Origin: Cymodocea nodosa
Lineage: Eukaryota > Streptophyta > Magnoliopsida > Alismatales > Cymodoceaceae
Length of the DNA stretch: 64,000 bases
NCBI GenBank assembly: GCA_036874045.1
Contig: CM072344.1
Span: 14,356,501-14,420,500, forward strand
Direction of reading: 5' to 3'
The position numbers were made by a program, and so were the translations under genes. How positions within the stretch are numbered: position 1 is the first letter of the stretch; every line of letters begins with the position of its first letter. The notes under the pieces were generated by a model that saw only the letters and a list, made by a program, of their open reading frames with translations, had not been told where the DNA came from and searched no databases. Shown here one piece after another: positions 25,276 through 37,689 of this stretch.

Positions 25276-25869
25276 ACGAGTGTTGCAGGCGGTGGAACGG
25301 AAGCAAGGTTAGATTCCTTCCCCTGCTCCTGTTCCTCCTGCTCCTCCTGCTCCTCCTCCTTCTTCAACTCCTACTCCGCGGTCGCCGCCGCTTCCTTCCC
25401 GTCCTCCATGAGAGATTCCACCGCTTCCACTGTCGGCGTTTTTCGCATTCGCATTTGTCTCCGGTTCGATTAGATCGCGGTATTTTTGACTCATTCGAAG
25501 TTGTCCTTGTTGATAGATCTATTCGGTACCGTCCAGGAATAGGTGCTTTCTCTTTCTGTTTTCTGCATCCTTTTTGTTGCTGTTCTCCTGCGATGAAGCT
25601 GTCCATAACCTTGGATTCGTTTCTGTTTCGGTGTATCGATTTTGAGAATTTCCGCCTCTATCATTTGAGGTTTCTTGCATGATACGAGTAGGATTTCCAC
25701 TGCATGCTCGGAGCAATCGCATTTTATACAGCGTTTTTTTCCTTGTATGGATTTCTTCACTACCTCGGAAGGATGATGATGTGTGCGTTTATGTTGATTT
25801 GTTTAAATCTTGGAGGTTGTTACAAGTACGCCTGGGGCTTGACACCGCAGCAACACTACTGGTTTCAAA

Positions 25870-28800
25870 ATGATGGGATCTTTCCTTACCAGAGGACTTA
25901 TGTACGATATTCTGCTGCTTCGAAATTTCCATGTTTGTTTGTAGTCCAAGTGACTTTTTGAAACCATGCCATCTTACGGTGATGCTTTATTTTTCTAGTT
26001 TGGCTCTTGGCTATGCTTATCCAGCCTATGAGTGCTACAAGACCGTGGATAAAAATAAGCCGGATATTGAGAAGCTACGCTTTTGGTGTCAATACTGGTA
26101 GGTTTATTACCTGAGTTTTGTAGTTTGTTTCTCTTATATTCCAGTTTTGGTTCTGATCAAAACAATGTCTCCCTGAACATGCTAGGATTTTAGTTGCAGT
26201 TTTGACAGTTTTTGAGAGAGTCGGGGACGCCTTCATTTCATGGTGAGCTTATTGTGGGTCTGGTTTTGTTTGTTTTAAGTTGTTGAACCATCCATTGATC
26301 ACTTAGTCTTCTTCTTGAAGGTTACCCATGTATAGTGAAGCGAAATTAGCATTCTATATTTACCTTTGGTATCCTAAAACAAGGGTATGATATCTTTTAA
26401 TCTGGTGATCTGTCCATCCATCTTTTCATTGTTACTACCTCTTTGATTTTGCGTTCTTCCAGGGAACAACTTATGTCTATGATACATTCTTTCAACCATA
26501 TGTTGCAAAGCACGAAACTGAAATAGATCGCAATTTGCTAGAGCTGAGAACTAAAGCTGGAGATGTTGCAGTTCTTTATATGCAGAAGGTTGCTGCATAT
26601 GGTCAGACAAGGTTCCTTGAAATCTTGCAGTATGTTGCATCACAATCGCAACCAACAAGAACCCAGCCTGTTCAGGTATATATCGGAAGTTTGATCTTTT
26701 ATCCTTTTACTTGTGTGTTGTTGCCTTTGATCCATGATTTGTTCCTTTTTTAAGGCTTTAGGTTTTGTGTAATGACCTTAAACCCTGCTTAAATATAAAT
26801 AATAAATTGACCAGAAAATAGTAGAAGCAATTCAATAAGGGACTTGACCAAAGTTGAGGTGTTATACTATCAATGTGATAAGAGTAGTTTCATAATTCAA
26901 CTGAAAAAAATCTAAAGTTAAAGAAAGTCAACTAGATGTAATGGCAGGTAGAATCAGTTTTGAGTATATGTTCAGCATGCTTTACTTCACTGAACCACAT
27001 GATATCTAGAACTATGTGGTACCTATCATTAGTTAGTACTTGCGGTAGAAAACACAAATAACTCAGATTGAAGAGGACACAATACGAATATGAACAATAA
27101 AATAAAATGATCAAAAATGAATCAATAAAAACAAAACAACGAATTCCAACACCAAGTTTGTAAATATTAAGTTTGATAGAAACATACGCAAAATAAACAT
27201 GAGTAAGATTCTTGTGTATTCATTAGGCTTGCCATTAAATTTTTAAAATTTATTTCTTCATTAAGTGGTAAAACTCCAAAAGGAGCAGTCATTCATTCAA
27301 TGACTATATTTTTGGTGGCTACCCATTGAACAGCCACCATTGATGCATATATAGCTTTCAGTTAGGATAGACCTGCCTTTTCTTCCTAATTTGGACTCAA
27401 TTAAGTAAAAGCTTAACTAGTGTATTCATCAAGAGAGACTCTCTACAATAACCTACGTATGCACATTCATTGCATTTTGGATCTAAGTGAAGTAGGCTTA
27501 TCTTTTGTTACAACACTAACTTTGTCAATTTAATCCTACATTCAGGGTCAGTCAATCAATACAATAGGGCTAAGACATATTCATTGTTATCTTTCATTGG
27601 CATAATGAGATACTTCATTAATCAATAATTTATTGTGCATAGAACATTTCATATTGACATTAGAAAATGTTAATACAAAATGTAAAGCAAGGTAACAATC
27701 GGTTGTCCAGTCAAATGGGATAGTACTAGACATGGTTCAAGAGACCCAATGGATGTCCCATGAGTCTGTGAATCTCTTTTGAGTCACAAGAATTAACGTA
27801 GAAGTTTGGCCAGGGAATCTGGTATGTCCTGTAGAACCAAACCGTATGATGGGCTGTCTGTTGCTTTTAAATCAAGGAATAACATTTTGTCTTGTTTATA
27901 TCATATTTATATTAAGGGTGTCTCATGTTATTTAAGCCTAGAACTGATCTGCACGCCTTAATTTTGCAACTTGCTACCTGCTATTTTATCAATTTCACAA
28001 CCTTGGTCAGCTGTTTGCATCAGATGAATATCATTCCATCATCCTTTCCCGTTATATCAAGGAAGGTGATATTTTATTTTCTAACAGATTATGAGAAAGT
28101 TTGATTCCTGGGCTATCAAGGTAGAACGGAGCAATGCCTTTGAGTTACCATATTACAAAATTGTCTTAACATGCACAAAAAATGTGTCCTTACCATATCA
28201 CAGAAAACGATGCAATCATCTGTCTTGGCATGCATAAAAATTGCTCCAATCATCCTATTTTTGAATGCTTCAATGAAAATGCACTAACATGCACTTGAAA
28301 CTTCAATCGTGTTGTGTGAGATTTCATGAGGTGAGGAGAGGAGATTATCATAGTCGATCATGAGGATGACTATGCATTAATATGTTAAAAATTGATTTAA
28401 AACGTAAGAGGAGAATAATCATTGAATCTAATAAATATCAGATTTTGTTAGCATGAGGTCAACAACTAAGAAAATTAGTTGTTCCAGGAATAGGTTTTTA
28501 ATAAATATTGGAGAGCTTGAAAACGATCAATGAAGATTTCAGTTCTAATATCTCATATTCAAATAGGAAATACATATGTGGCAGTCACTGAATCTTTGTT
28601 CTGATCTCTGAATTCTCAGTTGAAGAACATTTAGATATCTAGCTTAGGAGAAAATCCTTACACCAAGTCATCACGAGAAGCTTAGAGCATTGTGGTTGTT
28701 TATGTATTGAGAATGTTATGTATTGTTGATATATCTCATACCATATAATGATACTTTATTTTTACCTATCAGGATTCATTTCAGCTTTCAATTTGTAGAA

Positions 28801-30344
28801 CACTGTTGATAGGAGATGCTGAGCATACATCTTGTTGAGCGAACACTTGATAACATCTAGATCTAGTAAAATAAATGGTTAAAGACAAACTATCGATACC
28901 AAAATTCTTGACCCCATGCGATTCCAAAATGTCTATAGAAAATTCTATGGTGTCTATATCTAGTTCACAAACAAATAGCCACCGATTGATAGTTCCAATT
29001 ATTTATTTCCAATCACAAATCTTAACCTTCGGTACATATGAGATGAGGAGTCGGTGTTAAAATTTGGTATTTATCAAAAATTATTACGTATCATGTTGAT
29101 GAGGATAATGGATAATTAATTAAATCTCTCCTGTTGGATCTTGGACGTTACCATATAAGGAAATCGATTTCATAGACAGTTCTATTGATGTTGTATTTCA
29201 GTATTCTATCTATATCTCATTGTCGTGGTTGTCGGACATTTGAGATTAAAGAGTAAAGTCTCCATGCTTGGAACTTGGGATTTTACCTGTTCTAGTGGAG
29301 AATGGATATATTCATGAATATTATCGAGGAAATGTCGTACGCAAAGCAAAACCTTGTGTACTGCTTGCATACGTCAGTATGGTTTTAGATCTCAACTGCT
29401 TTTTGTTTTCTTTCTTGGAGCTTATCTATATCTAGTACGTGATATCTGTCTTCTGAATGGTTTCTTGGCAACATTGACGTTTAATTTGAACGGCCTACTT
29501 ACAATTTTGCAATTCCACTTGCTTTTCACTGGGATGATCTGATTGGTTGAAGTACCACAAATTAAATACATTATCATGTGTGATGGCATGATCTGTCGTT
29601 TTGGTCTATCACATGGCACCATGAAAATCATGACGATGCCCATTGCAATCAATACTAGTGTGCCTTCTGTCTTCCGCAATAATGCCTACAAGCTTTTTCC
29701 AAACTTCTAAGAGATGATCTCATCCAACTTCCGCAATAATACCACAAGTTCTGTTTTGGTGTGACTTTTTTTTAGCAATAGTTCTGCTTTACTGATGTTT
29801 TTGATGAAATCCAGAAGGTTGCTTAATGATCGTCTTTAAAAGTATTATTTGTCATCTAATCCTTCAAATATGATGTCAGCAACGACAGCAGCCGCAACCA
29901 CAGCAGGTCCGTCGACCGGCAGCACCACCACCACCAATTGCCTCCGCCCGGCAACCAGCTGCCGTGCCACCTCCACCTGGGCCTCAACGTGCAAGCTCAC
30001 TCCCTACGAGCCTTGCGAAGGGTCCAACTCGTGAACCAGCACTGGAAAAGGCAGCTTCATCTCCGGCAGCATCTACAACTACTCCATCCCAAGCACCGGC
30101 AATACCTACTACCTCCAGCAAGCCAACTGCCGAGACTTCTGGAACATCAAAGCCAGCCGAGAAAGCAACAACAGATTCATCAATGGAGGTCGAACAAGAA
30201 GACTCCGTTTCAAAGGAAGATCCAAAGCCAACAAACCCCAATCCAAACACAGCGCAAGAAGGAAAGGAGACGGTCATGGAAGAAACCATCCGTGTGACCC
30301 GCGGCCGTCTGAGAAAGACGCGGTCCACTGCCCCAAATCGCTAG
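25870..30344 (+). CDS. HVA22-like protein (TB2/DP1/REEP family), six exons
   Basis: Exons reconstructed by hand: 25870-25901, 25999-26097, 26186-26242, 26321-26384, 26463-26675 and 29880-30344. All have GT-AG borders and join in frame to 309 residues. The start MMGSFLTRGLI and the blocks GYAYPAYECYKTV, FWCQYW, ERVGDAFISWLPMYSEAKL, YLWYPKT and GTTYVYDTFFQPYVAKHE are those of the plant HVA22-like i/j group. The TB2/DP1/HVA22 domain spans about residues 11-110 with hydrophobic hairpins that shape tubular ER membrane; relatives are often induced by abscisic acid and stress. Exon 6 encodes a Pro/Gln/Ala-rich tail with an acidic stretch and a basic end (RGRLRKTR). The 32-nt first coding exon is easily missed. 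The last intron is 3.2 kb. An in-frame upstream start is unlikely because homologues begin at MMGSF or MIGSF. Confidence 0.93.
26676..29879 (+). other. Large last intron of the HVA22-like gene
   Basis: 3.2 kb between donor CAG|gtatat and acceptor gatgtcag|CAA, against 78-97 nt for the four other coding introns. It has no credible coding. The size suggests insertion of transposable DNA, but no terminal repeats were identified. Confidence 0.7.
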
Positions 30345-30543
30345 TGACCTTTCCCACACTGATATAAATCTTATTCAACCTTCATTCGTTTCATTGCTAC
30401 TTTGATTTGTTTGTTTGATCTTGTAAATATAATCGGCTACAAAATCTAGAACCCAAAAGGCAAACATCACCAAAATGCACGATCAGATTGATAAGCAGAC
30501 ATAGATTAACAATGGTAGTCGTAAATTATATATTATATGTATC

Positions 30544-31107
30544 CTAGGACCCTTTCAAGACGGAGTCAGGTGACAGTAGGGTGCCATCAAGCTGGTAAAG
30601 GTTCAAAGCCGGTCCGACGAAGCGGAACAGAATCCAACCGCCGATGATGGCAAAGATGGACGCGTAAGCGATCTTGTTCAGCCAGAACAGAAGACCTTTC
30701 TCCCCAACGTAGAGCTCAACCGCCTTCTCTCCCAGTGTCATCTCTTCCCATTTTTTGGGCGGCGGTGATGTCGGTGGTGGTCGGTACTGGTCTCGACCCT
30801 GCTTCTTTGCTCGCCTCTTCGACCGGGGCACGTACCTGATGGTCGGCGGCGTTATTGATGGCTGACGCTGCCTCGTCCTAGCGGCCGCTGTGGTGTCGAC
30901 GCTTGCAGATGCTGTGCCTCCATCCTTGGCTTCGTCTTCGTCGCCAACGTTGTTGGCGGTGGAATCCGACGCAGCCGTCAGCGGTCCAGCCGGTACCCGG
31001 CGGCGTATAGGGAGGTGGTTTGGGTTTTGTTTCGTGGACTTAGGCGGTGAGTTGCGGGCGAAGATGGATGCTGCGTGCCAGACAGAGGGAAGGAGCTTGG
31101 CGTCCAT
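30544..31107 (-). CDS. Unrecognised single-pass membrane protein, probably organellar
   Basis: A complete single-exon frame of 187 residues that is GC-rich like neighbouring genes. Residues 1-50 are basic and Ser/Ala/Pro-rich with no acidic residue after Asp2 until Asp48, like a transit peptide. Residues 51-120 are low-complexity with basic runs (RSKRRAKKQGRD) and a proline stretch. The C-terminal 65 residues look like the folded, conserved part: WEEMTLGEKAVELYVGEKG, then a hydrophobic helix at about 145-165 (YASIFAIIGGWILFRFVGPA) and a short tail. I do not recognise the family; it resembles small plant-specific thylakoid or inner-envelope proteins only in layout. The gene converges on the HVA22-like gene with 199 bp between stop codons. 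Confidence 0.75.
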   Translation of the reverse strand: MDAKLLPSVWHAASIFARNSPPKSTKQNPNHLPIRRRVPAGPLTAASDSTANNVGDEDEAKDGGTASASVDTTAAARTRQRQPSITPPTIRYVPRSKRRAKKQGRDQYRPPPTSPPPKKWEEMTLGEKAVELYVGEKGLLFWLNKIAYASIFAIIGGWILFRFVGPALNLYQLDGTLLSPDSVLKGS

Positions 31108-31199
31108 CTTGCGGACGGGAGGTGTGGGAAGTGCAGACGGCTCTCCTTATCCACACACAGCGAACAGAGATCTGCGTACGGTATAATACTCTTCCGAAT

Positions 31200-34140
31200 T
31201 GCCCGTCATGCCCTTCGACCCCCCTTCTACTGCTTCAATTATTTGAAAATGTTAAACATTTTCAAATATGTTTTTAACTTAATTTATTTGATGGAAAATG
31301 ATGTGGTGGTTATTTATAGTATTTTTTTGCTATGAATGTTTAATTTTAGTTGTTAACCTTGTGAATATCTTTTTGCGGTAAATTGCATGGCCTTGTTCAT
31401 GTATCTTGCTTTTTACTTTGATCATTGTTCGTAGATATTATAAAATATATAATTTTTACTTGTTCTCGTTTAAATAATAAATTGCACAGTGTTTGCTTTT
31501 GTACAGTTCATGGATAATGCTGTTATGGATGTTTAATTTCAATCATTGATCTTGTGAATATTTTCTTGGGGTAAATTGCATGGCCTTGCTTAGATAGCTT
31601 TCACTTGCTTTTATTGGTTATTTGTAAATGTGAATTACATGATTCTTCCTTATTTTTGTTCTTGCTTTTACAGATAATGCATAGTTCTTTCTCGTACGGT
31701 CCATTTTTGGTTGTATAGTTTGCTTCTATGCATTCCTATAATATAGTTTACTCTTATCATGTGTAGAAAATAGTATGTCATTTTTGAAAATAATATTCCT
31801 ATTTTTCTGTTGTCGTCTGTCTCCATCGTACATAGGACATATAAGTTATTAATTTCAAGTGTCCACAATAAAAATGAACCCCTACATATGATTTGCATTT
31901 AAAATGAATTATTAAATATGTAAACATAAAAACTGAGGCAAATGCCTTTACCAAATCTTTGAATCTATCGTATTGATAATAACCAATCATAATTTCACCC
32001 ACCCATAAAAGAAAATGACAGAAAATTCATAAATACGTTAATTTGATTATCAAACATGATAAGAGTAGAATAACCACAATTTTATAGGTGGTTGAGAATA
32101 TGACTTGAAGTGATGATGATGGTCGTCCCTGATATGGGGAAAGGAATCTTTAATCATTTACATTTATTTGATAGGTTTTTAAGAATTGATTTGCATTGAT
32201 ATTAATTTGAGTCATGTTGTATGGCCATTCGCCTAAAAAAAAATCATTAAAGAAGCTAAGGTTAGCAATTGGCATTATTGATATATGATCATAATGTTGG
32301 AGTTCCAATATGTACTCTTTGATTGTTACAATGTTTTGGATCATTTGGCTTAATAAAAATGACATTATTTTTGGACATAAAGTCTCAAATATCTTCTCGA
32401 TATTTATCAAAATTATGGATTTTACTTCCTAGTTTAGATGTAAACATTAGTGTTGATATTCTTTATGAACTTCAATACAAAAGGTTGCACTTGGTTGGTT
32501 TTGATTGTATGCCTAATGTTACTCTTGCTAGAAGATGGGGTGATGAAGTTGAGGGAGAAGGTTTAAATTAATCTTGGTCTCATTTTGTTTTCTTAATTGT
32601 TATTCTTTTGTTTTATATCTGTTGGCCTTTTCTCAGTCCTTTGTTTATTTCTAAATTATCTTTTCCTTTAGATGATTGCGAGCTCTTACCTAGTTGTAGT
32701 TTCATAACTGTGGTTTTATGTATTTATTTTTCAATTCTTTACACACAAAAAAAAAAAAAACCCAACCTATTGATGTTCCACAGGAGATTCATATATGAAT
32801 GGTTCTTTTTGAAATTGAATATGGTGTGCTTCCACAGAGATTTAGCATAAACTCTCTCTCATTTTCCTTCTTCTTTCAACAATGTAAGGATCAAATGGAC
32901 AATGCAAAGATCACTGGTATTATCTGATCTAGGGTTCAACATCTGTATGGATCTAAGCAAGTGAGCTGAGCAGATTCCTTCTGCAAAACACCCCTATTGA
33001 TGAATTTACTCTTGAGAAGAGAGCAATTTAGAGGTTATTCCTTTTTCATGATGCAACTTTCTGAGGAAGGTTTCATTAGAGCATACACAAAACAAAAATG
33101 TTTTGGGTACCAAAAGGTGCACAAGAAGATTTGTATCAAAGACTGATCTCATTGACCCAAAATGAAATTGGCACCAAAATCTTTTTTGTCTCCTTGTGTT
33201 GAATGCTAATGAAAGTGCTATAAATCCAAGTGAATCTTGGATAATGGCGTTGTTGATAGAATTCTCAGTGATTTGAAATTTTCCTGTAAAAGAAAACCTG
33301 ATGAGTATTCTAATATTGTTGAAACAATCCATGTTTAGTACCTACAAATGATGAATCATGATTATGATAGAAGATTAAGACATGTAAACATGAAATAAAT
33401 TGAACATTTTTTTAGAAGCATTCTTGTTATTGGCTTTGCTTAAACTGAACATTGTTAAAAATTTAGTAACAGGAGAAGTTTGTGTGGAAAATTCAAAAAA
33501 TAATTCTGAACTTCCTTTAATATAAATATTGAGGTTTGAAGGATTTCTTCACTTCTGTCCTTCGAAAAGTTTAAAAGGTAATATGATTTTCAATAAAAAA
33601 AAAAAAAATAATATTAATTGTTTATCCACTTGTATTTAATTTATGTATTTTTATTAATATTAATATTTAATATTTGTATTTGATGTTAATATTAAGTTTT
33701 ATTGATATTGCTTAATATTTTATTTTAAAAATAAATTTTATGATTGATTTTTATTTTAAATTTTTAGTTTTCTATGACATGCTCAAACAATCTTTTTTTT
33801 CTTTTTTTTGTTAACATACAACTTTTTTTCTTAACTTTTTGACTTTTTGTGACGAACACAAACAATTCTTTTTTTTGTTTTTCATTTCTTAACTTTCTTT
33901 TCTTTCCCTTTTTAAACCATAAGGTAGAAAAATATTTATGTGATCAATCTCACATAGTAAGATGATGTCTCAAATTATTATTATTGTTGTTGTATATTTA
34001 TTAAAAGTATAAAAATTTGGAGGTTTTATTATAAAATTTCTCCTACTTTGGGGGGAAAATCTTAATATGATAAAATCTGGAGATAGGGATCCAATTTTTG
34101 ATAAGTGCAGGGGCTTTCGAAGCAAAAATAAAAAAATGCA
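31200..34140. other. Intergenic region
   Basis: About 2.9 kb, AT-rich. A poly(A) run at about 32747-32760 could be the tail of an old retroposon. No frame resembles a known protein. The right part (33.55-33.93 kb) is the inverted partner of the repeat at 1.5-1.8 kb. Confidence 0.55.
33550..33930 (-). repeat. Dispersed AT-rich repeat, inverted partner of 1.5-1.8 kb
   Basis: The reverse complement of about 33560-33785 aligns with about 1581-1790, including the ACATGATTTTTAATAAA-type block and the TATTAATATTAATA blocks. The copies are 32 kb apart and in opposite orientation. Confidence 0.6.
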
Positions 34141-34149
34141 TTGAATCGC

Positions 34150-34174
34150 AACGGTGTGGAAAAATTGGCGCCAA
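34150..34174 (+). promoter_or_regulatory. MSA-like and E2F-like sites upstream of the CDC20 pseudogene
   Basis: CGCAACGGTG (AACGG core at 34150-34154) resembles the MYB3R-bound mitosis-specific activator, and the palindrome TTGGCGCCAA (34165-34174) fits an E2F site. Both are expected upstream of plant cell-cycle genes such as CDC20. They lie about 240-260 bp before the remnant start codon. Confidence 0.45.
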
Positions 34175-34409
34175 ACCCCGCGTTCCCAACCACAGACGAC
34201 CCCGAGGAGAACGTCGCCTTCGCTCCCCATCTCCCGCTCGGGATCTCTCGATCACCGGTAATTCCTCCGCCCCCTGCGGTCTCGCTCCGATCTATTCGAT
34301 GTCTTTGTTGTCCACCTCCTCTCGATCTTCCTGCGCTTCTCCCGTTCGTTTTTTTCGGCTTAGGTTTTTCGAGTTTTGCTCTTGTTGCTTGTTCCTTCTC
34401 GTATTCGCG

Positions 34410-35025
34410 ATGGATGTATCGACGGGGCCCCGGAGGAGATCGGAGGGTGGATGGTGGAGGGAAGAGCCGAAGAGCGATCCATATTGTGCCGGCCGGCTCA
34501 TCCCTGTCTGATCCGTCATGGGCATGGACACCGCCGGGGGGCAGGGATAATCTTCTCCACATTTGGGATATATCTATGGCATCAGGTTCCCGTGGCCCTA
34601 ATCATAATCAGTGGCTGCACAGCTTTGACGACCACACGGATGCTGTTAAGGTCTTAGCTTTGTGCCTTGTCTAGAGAAATTTGCTTGCCTCTGGTGGAGG
34701 TGAGCGTATCAAATTTTGAAATAATCAGACTGGTGCTTGTCTGGATTCTGTGGATACCGGTTCTCAGGTTACTGGACTGCACCAGAGTAAGAATAAGAAG
34801 AGGTTTCTGAGTTCCCATGAGCTTGAACAAAATCAACTGATTATTTGGAACTACCCTTCAATGCTTAAGATGAGAGAGGGAAAGGGGCATACCTCAAGGG
34901 TCCTGCTCATAGTTCAAAGCCCTGATGGATGCAAGGTGGCATCTGCTTCAGCAGACGAGCATTTGAGATTATGGAATGTTTTTGGAAATCTAGGAGCTTT
35001 TCCAAATTACAACCAACTCAGGTAA
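34410..35025 (+). pseudogene. CDC20: CDC20/Fizzy pseudogene with a large internal deletion
   Basis: CDC20 is the WD40 activator of the anaphase-promoting complex. The remnant begins at ATG 34410 (MDVSTGPRRRSEGGWW) and reaches the conserved RFIPNRSAM region, here RLIPV-stop-SVMGMDT, with a TGA at 34509-34511. It then jumps in another frame straight to the fifth-blade region DNLLHIWD, followed by [38 protein letters not shown] and LRLWNVFG, and ends NQLR with a natural-looking stop at 35023-35025. Roughly 250 codons, the first half of the propeller, are missing. Further stops are TAG 34672-34674 and TGA 34717-34719 (a Trp codon lost). No intron is seen. The promoter-like DNA upstream argues for a decayed gene duplicate more than a retrocopy. 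Confidence 0.88.
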
Positions 35026-37200
35026 GCATCCCTTCTCTCCACCTCTCTTTATGTTTAGATTTTCACACTTACGATCTGTCACTTTAAAGATGTCCAAATG
35101 TTTTTTCTAAAATCATAAAAAATAAAAAAGAAATAAATAAAGTATTTTGGTCGTTCTATAAAAAATCATTCAAAAGTATTAAAATTGTTTTGCTTCTCCT
35201 ATTTAGTCTGGGAGTTTCTATCTTTATTGGTAATCCTTCTACAAAATTCGTTTCTTAATATCCGCCCTTGTATTTTTGAGCCGTTCTTAATCTCTGACCT
35301 TTATGAAAATTGCATTGTCTTTCTAGTGATTTACATATTTTTCTCCCTTTACTTTCAAGTGATTTATTTTGTTAACATAGAATTATATCATCGACCATGA
35401 TTTAACTTTTTTATTCTAGAGAATGCAGTTGGTAAAGATGGAAATCTTAGTTCAAAATTAGTAAAATTAATCATTGGAAATATATTTGTTTGATTTTCAA
35501 ATGTTATCTAATAAGACAGGTTATTTGAAAAACATCTTCAACTGGAATGGCAAATATTCTCAAAGTTAAGTCTATCTTAAAACTTAAAAGAATGATCCAG
35601 AATTGCAAACAGATGAGCTTCAAGACAGTTTTATGTCACATGAATGGTAAAAAAATCCTTTTCTCGAAAAACTTGTAGCTCATTAAGAATTTTGTTTGCT
35701 TTCAAACCATTTTGTTAGCTTCATTATCATTTACTAACACATGGGAAACTGGATTCTTAATATGTTCTGTTTCTACTTAAGAACTACTCTTCATATCCGT
35801 TTGAAATAGGCATTTCTGAAAGCTTTTATGCATAATAGGAAGCTAACATATTGAAATAGGCAAGTATAAAACAATAACTTTTTATTCAGAATTTTAGGAA
35901 TACATTTATTTTCAAAGGCTAGTCCAATAATCATTGCCAAATGATACTTTGCCGTATCATTACTCTGCACGTTAATTTCATATTATATTTTTATGACCTA
36001 AGTCTGTGCTATAGAATTGCTTGTTCTTTGTTACATCCATGATTTATCCCTTTGAATGATCCTTTTCTTAATTAAAGCCATCCTATTACTAGTTTTGAAT
36101 GCCAAACTTTTATGGATTCTTTTTCCTCGATCAATTTATTTTCAGGCCCATTTTTCTTAAGTGATTATCATGTCAAAAGTCTATCAAAATATTATTATGC
36201 AGAATGGTTTCCTATTTACCATAAGTAGTCCATCTTCTATTGCATTATTTCCTTCTTGCCCTAAAGCGTTATTAACCATGGATTGTACTGGATGTCTGGT
36301 TAGACATCCAATAGAGAGCTTTATGAACCTCTAGGGCCCTTACTCAAACATCCACTTGTACATCATCCTATTGTGGACTCTATGGGACTCCAAGGATCAT
36401 GCCCTTTTGAGCCGACTTCCACACATGGATGGGTCCCAGACCCGATTCTTAATATGTGCTCCTACTTATTAAGCAAGTCTTTTGAATTACTATTGGAGTA
36501 TGACTCTAATAGGCCACAGCAAAATTCTCCGTTGTAATGCTCCAAATCTCTGTATTTACAGTCTCATCTTAAGAGGAGATCTCCTGTCTCATTTTTTTTC
36601 CATCTTTTTCCATCTATCTCTATGTATCATATGAGTCAATCGTAAATATCTAATAAACAAAAATGCATGCATTGATGTTGCACATGCATTGATTTATGAC
36701 ATAGGACTCAAACAATGAGATTGAGACACAATGCTATGGCTATGTTTGGTAGCACCAGCTTTAGCTTTTGAAGAGCTTCCAAAAGTCATTTGGTTGGGAC
36801 TACTAATGTCTTAGTTTCTATTTTTATTTTTTTAAAACTAATATTATATCTTTTGACGATTATACATTTATTATTTGTACTTAAATAAATATGATGTATC
36901 AAAATATCTAAATATTGTGTAAATAAATATAGATGCTAAATATTGTTTGCTTGAAACATACATATTGAATTTTATATGCATCTAAACATTTAAATAGTAA
37001 CATCAAACATTAAAGTCTTCAAATAGTAGAAATGTCTTGAAAACATTAAAGTTTTCTAATTTTTAGATGTTCACACATGTAACTAAAAGTCTTCATATTG
37101 TCCTCGTCCTTTTCCAATTCATGAAGGTCATTTTTAGCCATTGGACATTAATTGCATCTAGTTCTATCTTTAGAAAACTTTCTCAGGTGAATTGTTTTTC
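35026..37200. other. Intergenic region, possible LTR remnant
   Basis: AT-rich, no gene. About 36280-36660 is GC-richer and contains a short palindrome (TGGATGTC, 6 bp, GACATCCA at 36289-36310); its texture is like a solo LTR, but no ends were fixed. Near 36740 the sequence ATGTTTGGTAGCACCAGCTT resembles the start of many plant DNA transposons and could be one end of the Harbinger element to the right. Confidence 0.4.
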
Positions 37201-37689
37201 GAACTTAAACATGACATACACTCATATTTTTGTACCTTCTGTAAATCTAATCTTTTTAAGCTTCTTAATGCATTGAGGATAATCATACATTTGTTTACGT
37301 TTTTCAAATTTCAATATGATTAACTCTAATGAATCAATCCAATCATTTAGGCTTGTAATGTGTTGATGTCTTCTACATGTAAAAGATGTAGTAGATGCCG
37401 ACATTTGTGTGCTTCCAACAGTGGGTGTATCGATGTCTGCTTCTACGTTCAAATTCTCTATAGGTATTTACTCATTACTCTGGGATGGATTTACTTTGGA
37501 GCCTAGGATATAAACAGACTCACCTATTGTAATAATGCCATCAAAAAGTCTCTCTAACTTGCTAGTAAATTTTATACCTCGATAGCGAAATTTCTTACAA
37601 TTTGATTCAATCTACATGTATCAAACAAAATTATCAAATAAGTTAGGTAAATAATGAAATGAAATAAAATTATCAAATAAAATTATTAC

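Noticed and set aside
24968..25760. Several overlapping frames in the HVA22-like promoter and leader
   Set aside because: They depend on the CT/AG tract and CTC-rich repeats; none shows protein features.
25704..25961. Plus-strand frame MLGAIAFYTAFFSLYGF as an HVA22-like N-terminus
   Set aside because: It resembles the family start by chance, but it cannot be spliced in frame to exon 2; the ATG at 25870 gives MMGSFLTRGLI, as in homologues.
29849..30328. Other frames over HVA22-like exon 6
   Set aside because: The Pro/Gln-rich tail stays open in several frames; only the frame joined through the acceptor at 29879 continues the HVA22 domain.
34062..34562. 166-codon minus-strand frame opposite the CDC20 pseudogene
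   Set aside because: Arg/Pro-rich shadow of the GC-rich leader.
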